DNA of 64,000 nucleotides from Zoogloea sp044344315 (lineage in GTDB: Bacteria > Pseudomonadota > Gammaproteobacteria > Burkholderiales > Rhodocyclaceae), in contig NZ_JBIJDC010000005.1 in assembly GCF_044344315.1 (NCBI RefSeq), positions 15,716 through 79,715 on the forward strand. The letters are read 5' to 3'. Both the position numbers and the translations under genes were made by a program. This document shows, one piece after another, positions 44,819-53,383 of the stretch. Each line of letters begins with the position of its first letter. Position 1 is the first letter of the stretch. A model generated the notes under the pieces. That model was not told the origin of the DNA and searched no databases. It saw only the letters and a list, made by a program, of their open reading frames with translations.

Positions 44819-45877
44819 TCAGCCATTGCCGCGTTCAAGCTCAGGTCCAATATTTGGTACTGCCTCGGATTCAAGCTTGAAAAGGTGATTGAGCAGCAGA
44901 AACTCACTCAACAAAGACGTCATATCCTCACTCATCTCGCGATGTGCCCTTGGATTTCGATGAGCCATGTAGGCGCCAGTGAAGAGATTAACCCTACCGA
45001 CGAGCTCGCTTTGCTGAACTCCGTGCCAAGTTAGCTTCGCTCCCTCTCCTTGAAACGCCTGACTGAAGAGTTTCGCTCCGTGCTCCTGTGACTCTGTACG
45101 TTTACGGACGGTGTCCTCCAACCGTCGAAAACCCTGCAGGAGTGCATCATTAGGTTCTTCGAGAAAACGAAGTGCTAGGTCAGATATGCGGACGTTAATT
45201 ATATAGAACGGCAAAACGGCAGGAAATTTACTCCAATGATCTCCCAGGGACTTGGCCGAACCCGTTGCATCGTAAATGTAGTCGTGGATGCGTACTGGGC
45301 GTACAGGTTGAGCCGCATTAATGGTCTCTAGGTCCTGCACTGTCAGGCATGAGGCGTCGAGGCGATCAAGAACGGCTCGCTCAACGTCAACTTCCTCAAT
45401 ATCGACACCATGTTCCAAAAGTAGCTGCAGTGCCCGTGCCAACGCTCTTGGCCCTTCGCCACCATACCCCGATGCAAAACCACCTTTTACGGCCACCTTG
45501 TCATGCTCGCCAACTACCAGAAGAAAGGAGTGATTATGGTTGTTGGTGAGTAACTTCGCGGTGCTTATATGGTCGTTGTACTGAAGCATTCGTTGAATAG
45601 CTTGCACGCATGTTTCCGAGATTCCGGGCAGTCCAGCATACTGAATACCAGCGAGCGAATTTATTTCAATCATGTAACAAAGACCTTTCTGGATCGGAGG
45701 GTGATCGTGTCCTGTGCTTCCCGCACGCACTTCGTGGGGCTCCCAGAAGGCCGGCGACGTTCCGACAGGGAGCGTGAGCCATTCCTCGGCTAGTTGGCCA
45801 AAGTAGCCTTCGAAAGTGCTCGTAGCATGCGGCGAGTTACGCTGCGGAACAGACGCTCCACGTTGTTTACGACTCAT
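44819..45877 (-). CDS. TIGR02391/Ymh-type protein with HEPN-like R-N-x3-H motif
   Basis: A 352-residue protein. The last 105 residues match the TIGR02391 (Ymh) family: KLFSQAFQGEGAKL, the ELVGRVNLFTGAYMAHRNPR stretch and a helical end. R307-N-P-R-A-H312 fits the R-x4-H active-site motif of HEPN RNases. Residues 1-220 form an unknown domain with KGGFASGYGGEGPRALARAL. The start is the ATG at 45877, 22 bases after the upstream stop; no ribosome site is obvious, but a 16-bp palindrome lies there. Base composition is much lower in GC than the flanks. It is the third gene of the island operon and a good candidate for an RNA-cutting effector. Confidence 0.75.
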   Translation of the reverse strand: MSRKQRGASVPQRNSPHATSTFEGYFGQLAEEWLTLPVGTSPAFWEPHEVRAGSTGHDHPPIQKGLCYMIEINSLAGIQYAGLPGISETCVQAIQRMLQYNDHISTAKLLTNNHNHSFLLVVGEHDKVAVKGGFASGYGGEGPRALARALQLLLEHGVDIEEVDVERAVLDRLDASCLTVQDLETINAAQPVRPVRIHDYIYDATGSAKSLGDHWSKFPAVLPFYIINVRISDLALRFLEEPNDALLQGFRRLEDTVRKRTESQEHGAKLFSQAFQGEGAKLTWHGVQQSELVGRVNLFTGAYMAHRNPRAHREMSEDMTSLLSEFLLLNHLFKLESEAVPNIGPELERGNG

Positions 45878-45879
45878 AG

Positions 45880-45895
45880 AGCGACTTAAGTCGCT
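45880..45895. repeat. Perfect 16-bp palindrome in island intergenic gap
   Basis: AGCGACTTAAGTCGCT fills most of the 22-base space between the second and third island genes. It could be a regulator site or small hairpin. It shares its GCGACT...AGTCGC arms with the REP-like elements near 57.7 kb. Confidence 0.6.
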
Positions 45896-45899
45896 AAAG

Positions 45900-48182
45900 T
45901 CAATTGTCCTCAATATATTTCGCAATAGTTTTGCATGAATCGGTGGCAACCATAGATCTTTCGACAGCAGAACACACCTCTGCGAGGTGATCGTCATGCA
46001 ATGTCATTCGGCCAGTAGCGAGGGCCAACAAGAACTCAGGTAACCCATCGCCATCACTTCCTCGGCTAACCGAGGCTTGGGCAATAATGATATCTGCCAT
46101 GTTGCGTGACAACTCTTTATCGCAATTTTTGTACCCTAATTCTCGATCTCGAGCCGCACGCAGAATTGCAGATTGAATCACCGCATCGTTGAATCGGCTG
46201 AAGTTTTCGGGCGATATAACGGATCGTTCATGGGACCTATAAGTCAGTCGCCTGCCCGAAATTCCGTTTCTCAAGCTATGTAACACGGCAGCGATTGCGA
46301 AGTACACGTCCGCCTGAGAAATCTCGCGCGCACCGGAAAATACGTCGATAAGAGTAAAGTCCGGTCGTACTCGTAACGCATGACCTTTAGGCGAGTCCCA
46401 GAACAGCCTTTCGAATAGTCCATTCCTTGGAGCCGATTCTAGAAACGCGATGCGCTCGGCTATCTCACATGGAACATCGAGATTTTGTAGTTCCGACCAC
46501 TCTACTACCCGCCGCAGCGTATTGAGCTCGAATTTCCAACTATTGACCGGGCTGCACTCAGGCAGGTCTAACTCTACGATCGTGTAGAGGTTGAAAGTAT
46601 CTGGACCATGCTCTCCGAAAGAGATAGAGGATTTCACTGCACCTCTTTCAGCCGCGCTAGTATTCCGGAAAAAAGTTGCAATGTAAGTTGTGTTGCCAGC
46701 AGGCTGAACGGTCCTCAAGTCCCGATTAATCCCCATAATCTCATGCGCATCAGCCAAACACGATGTAACAACTAGAGTCGCAGTTCCGCGCCCCTCTGGG
46801 TGCTCTCGTAATTTCGAGGCCGTAAGTATGTCTGGAGTCCGCTTTAGCCCATGCGCCAGGAGTTCTGCCGCGATTTCAGCTAGCTGCTTTGAGTAGGGAT
46901 AATTTGTATGAACGATGCGCTCAAGGTGGATGGGAGCTCCGCGCTTCATCAGCGCTGCAATCCTTTGCTTGAGACGCTCAATTGTGTCTGGAAGCTTGGC
47001 CTCAGATGCATTCGCTAAGCCATCAGGTGCTCTGTCGGACGTTTGAAATATCGGTTCAATGTCGATAAAAAATTCCGCGTCTCTCCCTCCGATGTTTCTA
47101 AATACTTTGAATATCCCGAATCCGGAGTACTTGTCTATCAAATCCTTCTGTGTTTTATCAAGATCATTGAGCTTAATGAGAATAGGTTCAACTCTTGGGG
47201 GCTCAGGAGAGAACTGATCTCCAGCCAACTGAACCGGAAAAGAGAGCTCCGCGCAATAAGGGCAATCGCGCGATTCATACTGGGCGATTTCTTGGTACCG
47301 TGTCTTGCTGGTAGTTACGCTACCTAGGTCGCACAGGACGTTACGAGCCGAATCGTCCTTTGATCCTAAGTAAAATAGCGTGATTACGTGGTCACGAGAT
47401 GCCCCGCAACGTACCATTTTCTCTTCTAGTGATCCTGATGTTGACGCGGATATCAAATAAAGTGTGTCTTGATCAAGCCTCGTTCTTCTGCTTTCCAATC
47501 CTTCATAGGAGCCGAAAGAATGGACGACAGGTACCGCCCCCTTTTTGCCGTATAGACAGTATTGATACGCAAGCTCTGTGGCCACTACCGCAATCCCAGT
47601 CGTGTCAACGGAAATGGAATCAACGTTCTTGTTGAAAACATAGGGGAAAAGCCAAAAGCAAAGCTCATTTGAGGCACATGGATCCTCAAAAACATTTGAT
47701 GTCCGAAGGAATTCGGTTACATGCTTTCCCGATGGTTTGACGTAGTGAAATCCTTTTGGCGATTTAATTAATCCGTTGGTACGGTGAAATAGTTCGTGCA
47801 AAATATGATTGCGTAGTTTTTCAATGACATCTTGAGAGTTCGCCAACTCATCTCCTTGACCATCCATCAGGATGTGGCAACCTTTGGAGAAAGAAAATGT
47901 GAGAAAAAAAACTCCTTTGTCGTCTAAAGTCATGCGCTTCAGGCGATTCGACAAAACTGCGTCTTTTCTTCCGATGCTATCAATTGTCATTCTCAAGATA
48001 GACTCGTGACCGATGATATATACTCTCTGTATGGCTACTCCGGAAGATATGTTGCGCGTGATTAAGTTGTCGATCAATTCTTCGTCAATTTCATCTCGAT
48101 GCAAGTGTATTGCCAGTGCATTGACGACCTTGGAGCCTTCTGGCAGCCTTAATCGGATAATGGAAACTGTATGAACGCTCAC
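45900..48182 (-). CDS. Large island protein with orotate-PRTase-like domain
   Basis: A 760-residue protein. I recognise no full-length family. Residues 140-285 look like a type I phosphoribosyltransferase: GFHYVKPSGKHVTEFLRTS resembles the substrate-binding start of orotate PRTases, SVDTTGIAVVATELAYQY the following core, and LYLISASTSGSLEEK (SASTSG at 245-250) occupies the PRPP-loop position with the usual acidic pair replaced by Ser-Ala. A CPYC pair (307-310) and a long C-terminal region follow, with helical segments and no membrane helix. GTG 48182 is the start: GGAGG precedes it and it overlaps the ATPase stop by 4 bases. An alternative view is a pseudo-PRTase used to bind a nucleotide. 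Confidence 0.7.
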   Translation of the reverse strand: MSVHTVSIIRLRLPEGSKVVNALAIHLHRDEIDEELIDNLITRNISSGVAIQRVYIIGHESILRMTIDSIGRKDAVLSNRLKRMTLDDKGVFFLTFSFSKGCHILMDGQGDELANSQDVIEKLRNHILHELFHRTNGLIKSPKGFHYVKPSGKHVTEFLRTSNVFEDPCASNELCFWLFPYVFNKNVDSISVDTTGIAVVATELAYQYCLYGKKGAVPVVHSFGSYEGLESRRTRLDQDTLYLISASTSGSLEEKMVRCGASRDHVITLFYLGSKDDSARNVLCDLGSVTTSKTRYQEIAQYESRDCPYCAELSFPVQLAGDQFSPEPPRVEPILIKLNDLDKTQKDLIDKYSGFGIFKVFRNIGGRDAEFFIDIEPIFQTSDRAPDGLANASEAKLPDTIERLKQRIAALMKRGAPIHLERIVHTNYPYSKQLAEIAAELLAHGLKRTPDILTASKLREHPEGRGTATLVVTSCLADAHEIMGINRDLRTVQPAGNTTYIATFFRNTSAAERGAVKSSISFGEHGPDTFNLYTIVELDLPECSPVNSWKFELNTLRRVVEWSELQNLDVPCEIAERIAFLESAPRNGLFERLFWDSPKGHALRVRPDFTLIDVFSGAREISQADVYFAIAAVLHSLRNGISGRRLTYRSHERSVISPENFSRFNDAVIQSAILRAARDRELGYKNCDKELSRNMADIIIAQASVSRGSDGDGLPEFLLALATGRMTLHDDHLAEVCSAVERSMVATDSCKTIAKYIEDN

Positions 48183-49384
48183 ATAGCCTCCAGCGGAATC
48201 AAAATCGACACCAAGGTTCCCTCTACAGCTGGGTAATCGCTGGCTCTTTTGGTCAGTTGGCGTTTCCAGTCGTACAAGTCCTCCTTGGGCTTCTGAGATC
48301 CGTCGCTCATGACTTGCAGACCCAATTCGCTCAGAACCGCAAAATGTCTTACGCAATGAACGCGATTTGTTCGCACGCGTATCAGGCCTTTTAATTTACG
48401 GAGTTCTTGCAAGACTTTCCATAGCCCGTAGCCTCTCCCTATAGCTGAGTCGGAGCTAATCCCCTTTCCAAAACAACGAAGTACCGCATCGTATTGAGCT
48501 TGGGGGTCTGGTTTCGAAATCTCATCTTTAAGCCAGGTTGCAGCCAAGCCTGGCCCAGAATCAAAAATCGACAATTCAAGAAACCCAGAGTAACTATTTT
48601 CAATTTCTCCAGAGCGAGTAGATCTCTTCTTTGAGTTAAATGTTGCACTGACAAACGAATTTATCGCACCGCTAGCCTCCGGATTCTCAGCAATGCCACG
48701 GCGCAAGATTTCGTCTTTGGAGTAGTGCCTAATATAGATCCCTCGCATAGAGTCTCTTAGTATTGCCCCATCCACTGATCTCCGAGCATGATCGTGAGTG
48801 TTCTTAAATAGCTCATAGACCACGATCGCAATCGCTGGGACTAAACTTCTGATACCTCGGATAGCTTCCCCTTCGGGACTCAGAGAGGCAATAACACTGC
48901 TGATGTATTTGTAAAAATCAGGGGAGTCGACCACCACAGGATCGGCAGAGGACTCATATAGCTGACTTGGCAATCCACGACTGTAGGAGTCTAGGCATGC
49001 CAAGAATACTGAGCTCATAATTGGCAGCTGAGGTAAAGCTTCCTGGATGGAGAAAAAATTCCTCTTGAACTGCGCAGAGGCCTGCTTTCCTATCTGATCG
49101 ATACTTACGTTAGGCAATAGAACAGTCAATAATCCGGGGGCGCTTACACCCAGCTTCATAGTCAGATCGAAATCGTTAGCGTCGGTGCCAGAGAATCGAA
49201 TTTTTCGAGATGGGCTCCTCCTGATTCTTGTCAAAATCCACTGAAGTAGTGCCGACTCTAAGAATATCTCATGTGAAAGGCCCGCGAACTCCGCAGCATC
49301 AAACGTTAGATCATCAGCAGCCCCAGTGTTCTTGAGGTCATCGTCTATCCCATCAATAGTTTTCGGTATATTCATGGATTTCAT
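48179..49384 (-). CDS. GHKL (HATPase_c) ATP-binding protein
   Basis: A 401-residue protein with a GHKL ATP-binding fold in its second half: the N box at VVYELFKNTHDHARR (about 189-202), the D-S-G-P-G turn in LSIFDSGPGLAATW (D275), and the second Gly box GRGYGLWKVLQEL (about 317). A mainly helical N-terminal half could be a sensor or dimer region. No HisKA phospho-acceptor and no membrane helices are visible, so it is unlike a classical sensor kinase and closer to the ATPases found in defence systems. The start is tentative (ATG 49384 or 49375). It is the first gene of the island operon. Confidence 0.78.
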   Translation of the reverse strand: MKSMNIPKTIDGIDDDLKNTGAADDLTFDAAEFAGLSHEIFLESALLQWILTRIRRSPSRKIRFSGTDANDFDLTMKLGVSAPGLLTVLLPNVSIDQIGKQASAQFKRNFFSIQEALPQLPIMSSVFLACLDSYSRGLPSQLYESSADPVVVDSPDFYKYISSVIASLSPEGEAIRGIRSLVPAIAIVVYELFKNTHDHARRSVDGAILRDSMRGIYIRHYSKDEILRRGIAENPEASGAINSFVSATFNSKKRSTRSGEIENSYSGFLELSIFDSGPGLAATWLKDEISKPDPQAQYDAVLRCFGKGISSDSAIGRGYGLWKVLQELRKLKGLIRVRTNRVHCVRHFAVLSELGLQVMSDGSQKPKEDLYDWKRQLTKRASDYPAVEGTLVSILIPLEAM

Positions 49385-49548
49385 CGTTAGAACGAAATAT
49401 GACTACTCAACGTAGAAACCTAAATAGTCAACCATCTGATGTGTTTTTAAGAAGAAGCAGAACGTAAAAGATATGACCTAACCGCAGAACGCAAATGCAT
49501 ATTTTCAATGCGATTTGATTTCAGCAATGACGTCCCCAGGGACTAATT

Positions 49549-49557
49549 TGCTATAAT
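49549..49557 (+). promoter_or_regulatory. Isolated extended -10 element
   Basis: TGCTATAAT fits an extended -10 (TGn-TATAAT) pointing rightward. No - 35 match and no + strand gene follows; a transcript would run antisense into the NYN gene. The 49385-49644 gap shows nothing else clear. Confidence 0.35.
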
Positions 49558-49644
49558 CGGAAAGTTTAGTTCGCGGCTAATAGAGGCGTTGCAGCCCGAC
49601 GGAGGCTGCGGGCCAAGAGTTAGCAAACGCAGATTAGCACCCCT

Positions 49645-50411
49645 TCATCCCTTCACCTCCTGAACCACCCCCACCGAATAGTGCCCTCCATCTGATTTCT
49701 TCACCCCCAATAAGTCATACGTCTGCACCATGCCCAACAGCCCTGAGTGGCCGTATTGGATCGGTGAGAAACCGGGGCCATTCGCTTCCGGTAATTCCCC
49801 AGTCCGCTCCGGGGCACAAGCCCATCTGCAGTGTTGTTGGCCAGGAGGGCGACGGCTTCAATCACGAATCTCGGCCGTCGCTGGGGCAGAGGCAGGGCCG
49901 GCTGCTCGACCGGGGCTTTTGCGGGCTCTCTCGCAGGGCTGCTTTCTTCCTGTTTGGCCGGTGGCGTCCATTCGAAGAACTGGTCGCTGGCGTTGCGCAG
50001 GGCGTCGGGGGTTTTCTGCTCGCCGACTACATAAACGGTAGCACCGCGTTCCCGGAGCTTGCGGCACAGGTAGGCAAAGTCAGAGTCGCTGCTGACAAGG
50101 CAGAAGCGGTCGGCCCGGTGGTCAAACATGGCTTCCAGGGCGTCGAGGGCTAGGGCGATGTCGGCGGTGTTCTTGCTACTGACGTATTGGTATTGCAGGC
50201 AGGGCGTAAAGGCGAGGCGGACCAGGGTGTCCTGCCAGTTCTTGCCAATCAGGGCGCTGTGGTTGCCGTAACCTCGCCGCAGCACGATGCGGCCGAACTG
50301 GGCGACGACCTTTAGGGCGTAGTCGAGGATATCCGGATGGCTGTTTTCGCAGTCGACCAATACGGCGACGCGGGAGTCTTGAGTGTTGTTATGGTGGGCG
50401 CCGGCAGTCAT
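49645..50411 (-). pseudogene. NYN-OST-HTH protein gene with C-terminal frameshift
   Basis: The intact part (236 codons from ATG 50411 to a stop at 49701) has an NYN domain, a PIN-like nuclease fold: VAVLVDCENSHPD, then TADIALALDALEAM and FCLVSSDSDFAYL (the conserved acidic residues are present), GATVYVVGEQKTP, then a linker. A C-terminal OST-HTH (LOTUS) domain starts at RFVIEAVALL but its frame is lost near 49778-49786. Reading the other frame gives GPGFSPIQYGHSGLLGMV, then QTYDLLGV, ending at 49645, the normal end of such domains. One missing base explains it. The start is uncertain. The product would act on RNA; without a complete OST-HTH it may fail to bind its target. Confidence 0.72.
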
Positions 50412-50489
50412 GAACGAAGCATGACATTTGCGCCGGACGGGGGCAGTGAAGTGGTTCACTCGCCCGGCAGGTACGCGCCCCGTTGTTAC

Positions 50490-51833
50490 TTACCCCAGCC
50501 GCCCAATCCTCTCCCCAGCCATCTCCCCATGCGCCACCAGCGCATCAACACACGCAGCAAACCGCGCACTAAACCCCTCTGCCGCCCGGACCCGCGCCAA
50601 AAAGTCCCGGGCCAGCTCTTCCGCTTCTCGCCAGATCGCGTTGCTCACGCTGGCGTGGATGTCGGCCGGGGGGAGGGTGTCGGGCAGGCTGCCGCCGCTG
50701 CGGGGGGCGAAGGCCATGGGGGTCATGTCGTAGGCGGGGGCGAGGGCGTAGGGGCGGCCTTGATCGGTGATGAAGCTCAGGTTGCCGCTGTGCATGTCGG
50801 TGTTGCCGATGAGGGTGCCAAAGGCCCACAGGCGGGCGGCGTCGTGGGCAGCGCCGGGGGTGATGTGGCGGGCGGCGGCGAGGCGTTGGACGAGCTCTGG
50901 CCAGGGGCCGCGGCCGGCGCCAAGGAATTCGGCGTCGAGGGTGGCGAGGGAGATAAGGGCGCGGCGGCCCAGGTCGCCGATGCGGTCGAAGCGTTCGACT
51001 TCGAGGAAGCGCTGGTCGTGGTGGTCGATGATCCGGCTGGCAGCGGCGGGGATGCCGGCGTGGCGCAGGGTTTCGAGGGCCAGGTGTTCGGCGAGCAGGA
51101 GGTCGCGCCAGCGTTGCGGCACGGGGCCCGCTTCGGCTTCGCTGAACTTGACGATGACGTGCCGGGGGCCGGCGGGGGTCATGGCGCGGGTGGTGAACTT
51201 GGGTTGCTCGCCGCCAGCGGAGGAACCGGGCAGCTCGCCCCGGGCGGCTTCGCGGGCGAGTCGGGCGTAGGCCTCGGGCTTATGGGGGTGGGGGATGGGG
51301 TCGGGCAGGGAGGCGGCAAGAAAGTGCGCCCGGGCCGCGTCGCCGGGCAGCAGGTTGCCGATGAGGTCGTGGCCGTGGGCTAGCACGGCGCGCAGGGCGT
51401 GGGTGTCGGTCCAGTCGGCCAGGCGTGGGGGCAGGCCCAGGTCGGTGCCATGGCGGGCGGCGTAGGCGCGGCCGAGGTAGCCCTGGGGGCGCATGTCGAG
51501 CAGCCACCAGGGCAGGCCCTTGCTGTGCAGAGTGGTGCCGTCGGGGTGCTGCATGACGAAGCCGTCCGGGCAGACGGGGACGAGGGTGCCGATCGTTTGT
51601 ATGCGGCCTTCGGGATCAACCCGATGGATGGGGATGTCGGGGAGCCCGCGCCGGGTGTCACGGAGGGTGTATTGAATGGATCGGGCGGCGCCGATGCGCA
51701 CGATGTCGGCGCCCATGGTTTTCAGCGCACGGGACAGGCTGGGTTGGCTTATTCCAATTTTTTCAGTAAGTTGGCGTGCAGTTTGGGGGCCGCGCGTGAG
51801 TTGCAGCCTGATGGCGTCGGCGTGCACTTCCAT
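50490..51833 (-). CDS. yjjJ: HipA-family kinase YjjJ-type with fused HTH
   Basis: A 447-residue protein with an N-terminal winged-helix (ARQLTEKIGISQPSLSRALK) fused to a HipA Ser/Thr kinase domain: GGEQPKF (P-loop-like), HVIVKFSEAE, FLEVERFDRIG, catalytic GNTDMHSGNLSF and YDMTPM. That layout is the YjjJ (HipH) subgroup, in which the HTH is in the same protein instead of a separate HipB antitoxin. HipA kinases phosphorylate aminoacyl-tRNA synthetases to halt growth. No hipB is adjacent. The kinase residues look complete. Confidence 0.85.
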   Translation of the reverse strand: MEVHADAIRLQLTRGPQTARQLTEKIGISQPSLSRALKTMGADIVRIGAARSIQYTLRDTRRGLPDIPIHRVDPEGRIQTIGTLVPVCPDGFVMQHPDGTTLHSKGLPWWLLDMRPQGYLGRAYAARHGTDLGLPPRLADWTDTHALRAVLAHGHDLIGNLLPGDAARAHFLAASLPDPIPHPHKPEAYARLAREAARGELPGSSAGGEQPKFTTRAMTPAGPRHVIVKFSEAEAGPVPQRWRDLLLAEHLALETLRHAGIPAAASRIIDHHDQRFLEVERFDRIGDLGRRALISLATLDAEFLGAGRGPWPELVQRLAAARHITPGAAHDAARLWAFGTLIGNTDMHSGNLSFITDQGRPYALAPAYDMTPMAFAPRSGGSLPDTLPPADIHASVSNAIWREAEELARDFLARVRAAEGFSARFAACVDALVAHGEMAGERIGRLG

Positions 51834-51938
51834 GGTTTTGAATGGATTTGTGAATAGATAGTCTGGTTGATTCTAGGTTGTTCCTTCAGGTCTGACCAGC
51901 CGCGCAGCCCCGGAAGATGGCGCCATGCCGGTGATGGC

Positions 51939-52565
51939 TCAGGCGGCGCCGAGCAGAAACTTGAGCAGCATCGGGCCCTGGGCCGACATTCCCCAGGCCA
52001 GCATGCCGACGTTGAGGGCGACGGTGGTCCAGAAGACGCCCTGGAAGGATGACTTGGATGATTTGTGGCGCAGCAGGCGCTGGGCAGCGAGGCCGCCGGG
52101 CCAGCCGCCTGCCAGGTCGAGGAGATGCAGGGTGTTCTCGGGCGTGCGGCGCTCGCCCTTTTCGGCGGCGATCTTGTCGAAGCCATAGACGATGAAGGTG
52201 ACGATGCTGACCGCCGCGTACACCGCGGGCACGGCATAGGACAGCCGCCCCATGAAGGCCGCACCGGCCAGCCCGGCGATGACGGCCAGGGCGATGACTG
52301 CGGCGAGGGTGCCGCCGCTGGCCGTGTCACGTGCCGTGTCACTTGCCCTGGCGGATTCGCCTGCCCGGGCGACTTTTTCGGCGCGGGCCCGGCGCTGGCT
52401 GTCGATGCTGAGTTCGTAGGTCACCAACTGCCCCTGGGCGGGCCGCTGCTGACGGTTCTGGAAAGCGCTGATGTGTAGGAAGACCTGCTCGCCTCCGTCG
52501 TTGGGGGTGATGAAGCCGAAGCCCTTGTCGTCTTTCCAGCTGCTGATCCGGCCTTGATGTCGCAT
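51939..52565 (-). CDS. Cold-shock domain fused to DUF1294 membrane protein
   Basis: A 208-residue protein. Residues 1-65 are a cold-shock (CSD) domain: RISSWKDDKGFGFITPNDGG with RNP-type aromatic residues and VFLHISAF. After a basic linker come three to four membrane helices (VIALAVIAGLAGAAFMG; YAVPAVYAAVSIVTFIVYGF) and the DUF1294 segment R-R-T-P-E-N-T-L-H-L-L-D-L-A-G-G-W-P-G. The fusion is known in proteobacteria; its role may link RNA binding at the membrane. ATG 52565 is the first to give an intact cold-shock start. Confidence 0.88.
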   Translation of the reverse strand: MRHQGRISSWKDDKGFGFITPNDGGEQVFLHISAFQNRQQRPAQGQLVTYELSIDSQRRARAEKVARAGESARASDTARDTASGGTLAAVIALAVIAGLAGAAFMGRLSYAVPAVYAAVSIVTFIVYGFDKIAAEKGERRTPENTLHLLDLAGGWPGGLAAQRLLRHKSSKSSFQGVFWTTVALNVGMLAWGMSAQGPMLLKFLLGAA

Positions 52566-52867
52566 GCGTATGTGAGGTGGGTGGCGCGCCCTGTGGCGCA
52601 ATGGTCGCCATTCTAGATGCATTCGGCTGGTGTCCGCCCGCGGCTGGGGGCGCATGCTCGCGTCGGCCTCGGGCCAGGCCCTCAAAGGGTGGAAATGGTG
52701 TGAAGGGCCGGTTCTGTCGAACCAAGGCGTGACAAATGCTGTCAGTAAAGATCGCCTTAACAGGAGAGAATCTGCTGCTTGGCGCACGGTATCCAAAATC
52801 CGGCGCGCGCCGCTTTCTGCCTTCCCATGATCCACGCCGCTCCATTCCGCCATCGGGGCTACGCCCG

Positions 52868-53368
52868 GTGAGCGCTAATTTTCTGTCCTGTGGCCTGCTC
52901 ATCATCAATGAGCGGGCTGAGGTGCTGGTGGGGCATTCCACCGGCAATGAGCACTGGGACCTGCCCAAGGGCCTCATCGACCCCGGCGAGGAGCCGCTGG
53001 CGTGCGCCCTGCGGGAAACCCGCGAGGAGTTCGGGCTGACCTTCGACCCCGCCCGGCTGATCGACCTGGGGCGCCATGCCTACTACCGCGGCAAGGACTT
53101 GCACCTGTTTGCCCTCGCGGTGGATTCGGAGGAGATCCGGCCGGAGCAGTGCATCTGCACGAGCTATTTTCCCCATTACCGGACGGGTGAGTCGGTGCCC
53201 GAGATTGATGCCTATGCCTGGGCCGGCGATCCGGGTCTGGCGAGGCGACTGGCGGCGAGTATGCGGCGATTGCTGTTGAGCAGGGGCCTGCTGCCGCAGG
53301 CGCGGCGTCTGCTTGGTGTGCAGGCGCCGTCCGTGCACAACCGGCTCGGCCCGCCAGCCTCCTTTTAG
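52868..53368 (+). CDS. Nudix hydrolase
   Basis: A 166-residue protein with the Nudix box G-L-I-D-P-G-E-E-P-L-A-C-A-L-R-E-T-R-E-E-F-G-L (residues about 34-56), which binds Mg2+ and hydrolyses nucleoside diphosphate-linked compounds. Flanks fit the fold: GLLIINERAEVLVGHS and HWDLPKG before the box. The start chosen is GTG 52868, just before the domain; a longer frame from ATG 52736 exists but its extra 44 residues are low complexity. The 52566-52867 gap shows no other gene. Substrate is not apparent; it is followed 15 bases later by yigZ. Confidence 0.82.
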   Translation: MSANFLSCGLLIINERAEVLVGHSTGNEHWDLPKGLIDPGEEPLACALRETREEFGLTFDPARLIDLGRHAYYRGKDLHLFALAVDSEEIRPEQCICTSYFPHYRTGESVPEIDAYAWAGDPGLARRLAASMRRLLLSRGLLPQARRLLGVQAPSVHNRLGPPASF

Positions 53369-53383
53369 GGCGCCCTGGTTTTC

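Noticed and set aside
49574..49630. Inverted elements resembling an integron attC site
   Set aside because: GCTAAT...GTTAGC arms are close to the core sites, but the R' consensus is not met and no integrase or cassette is present.
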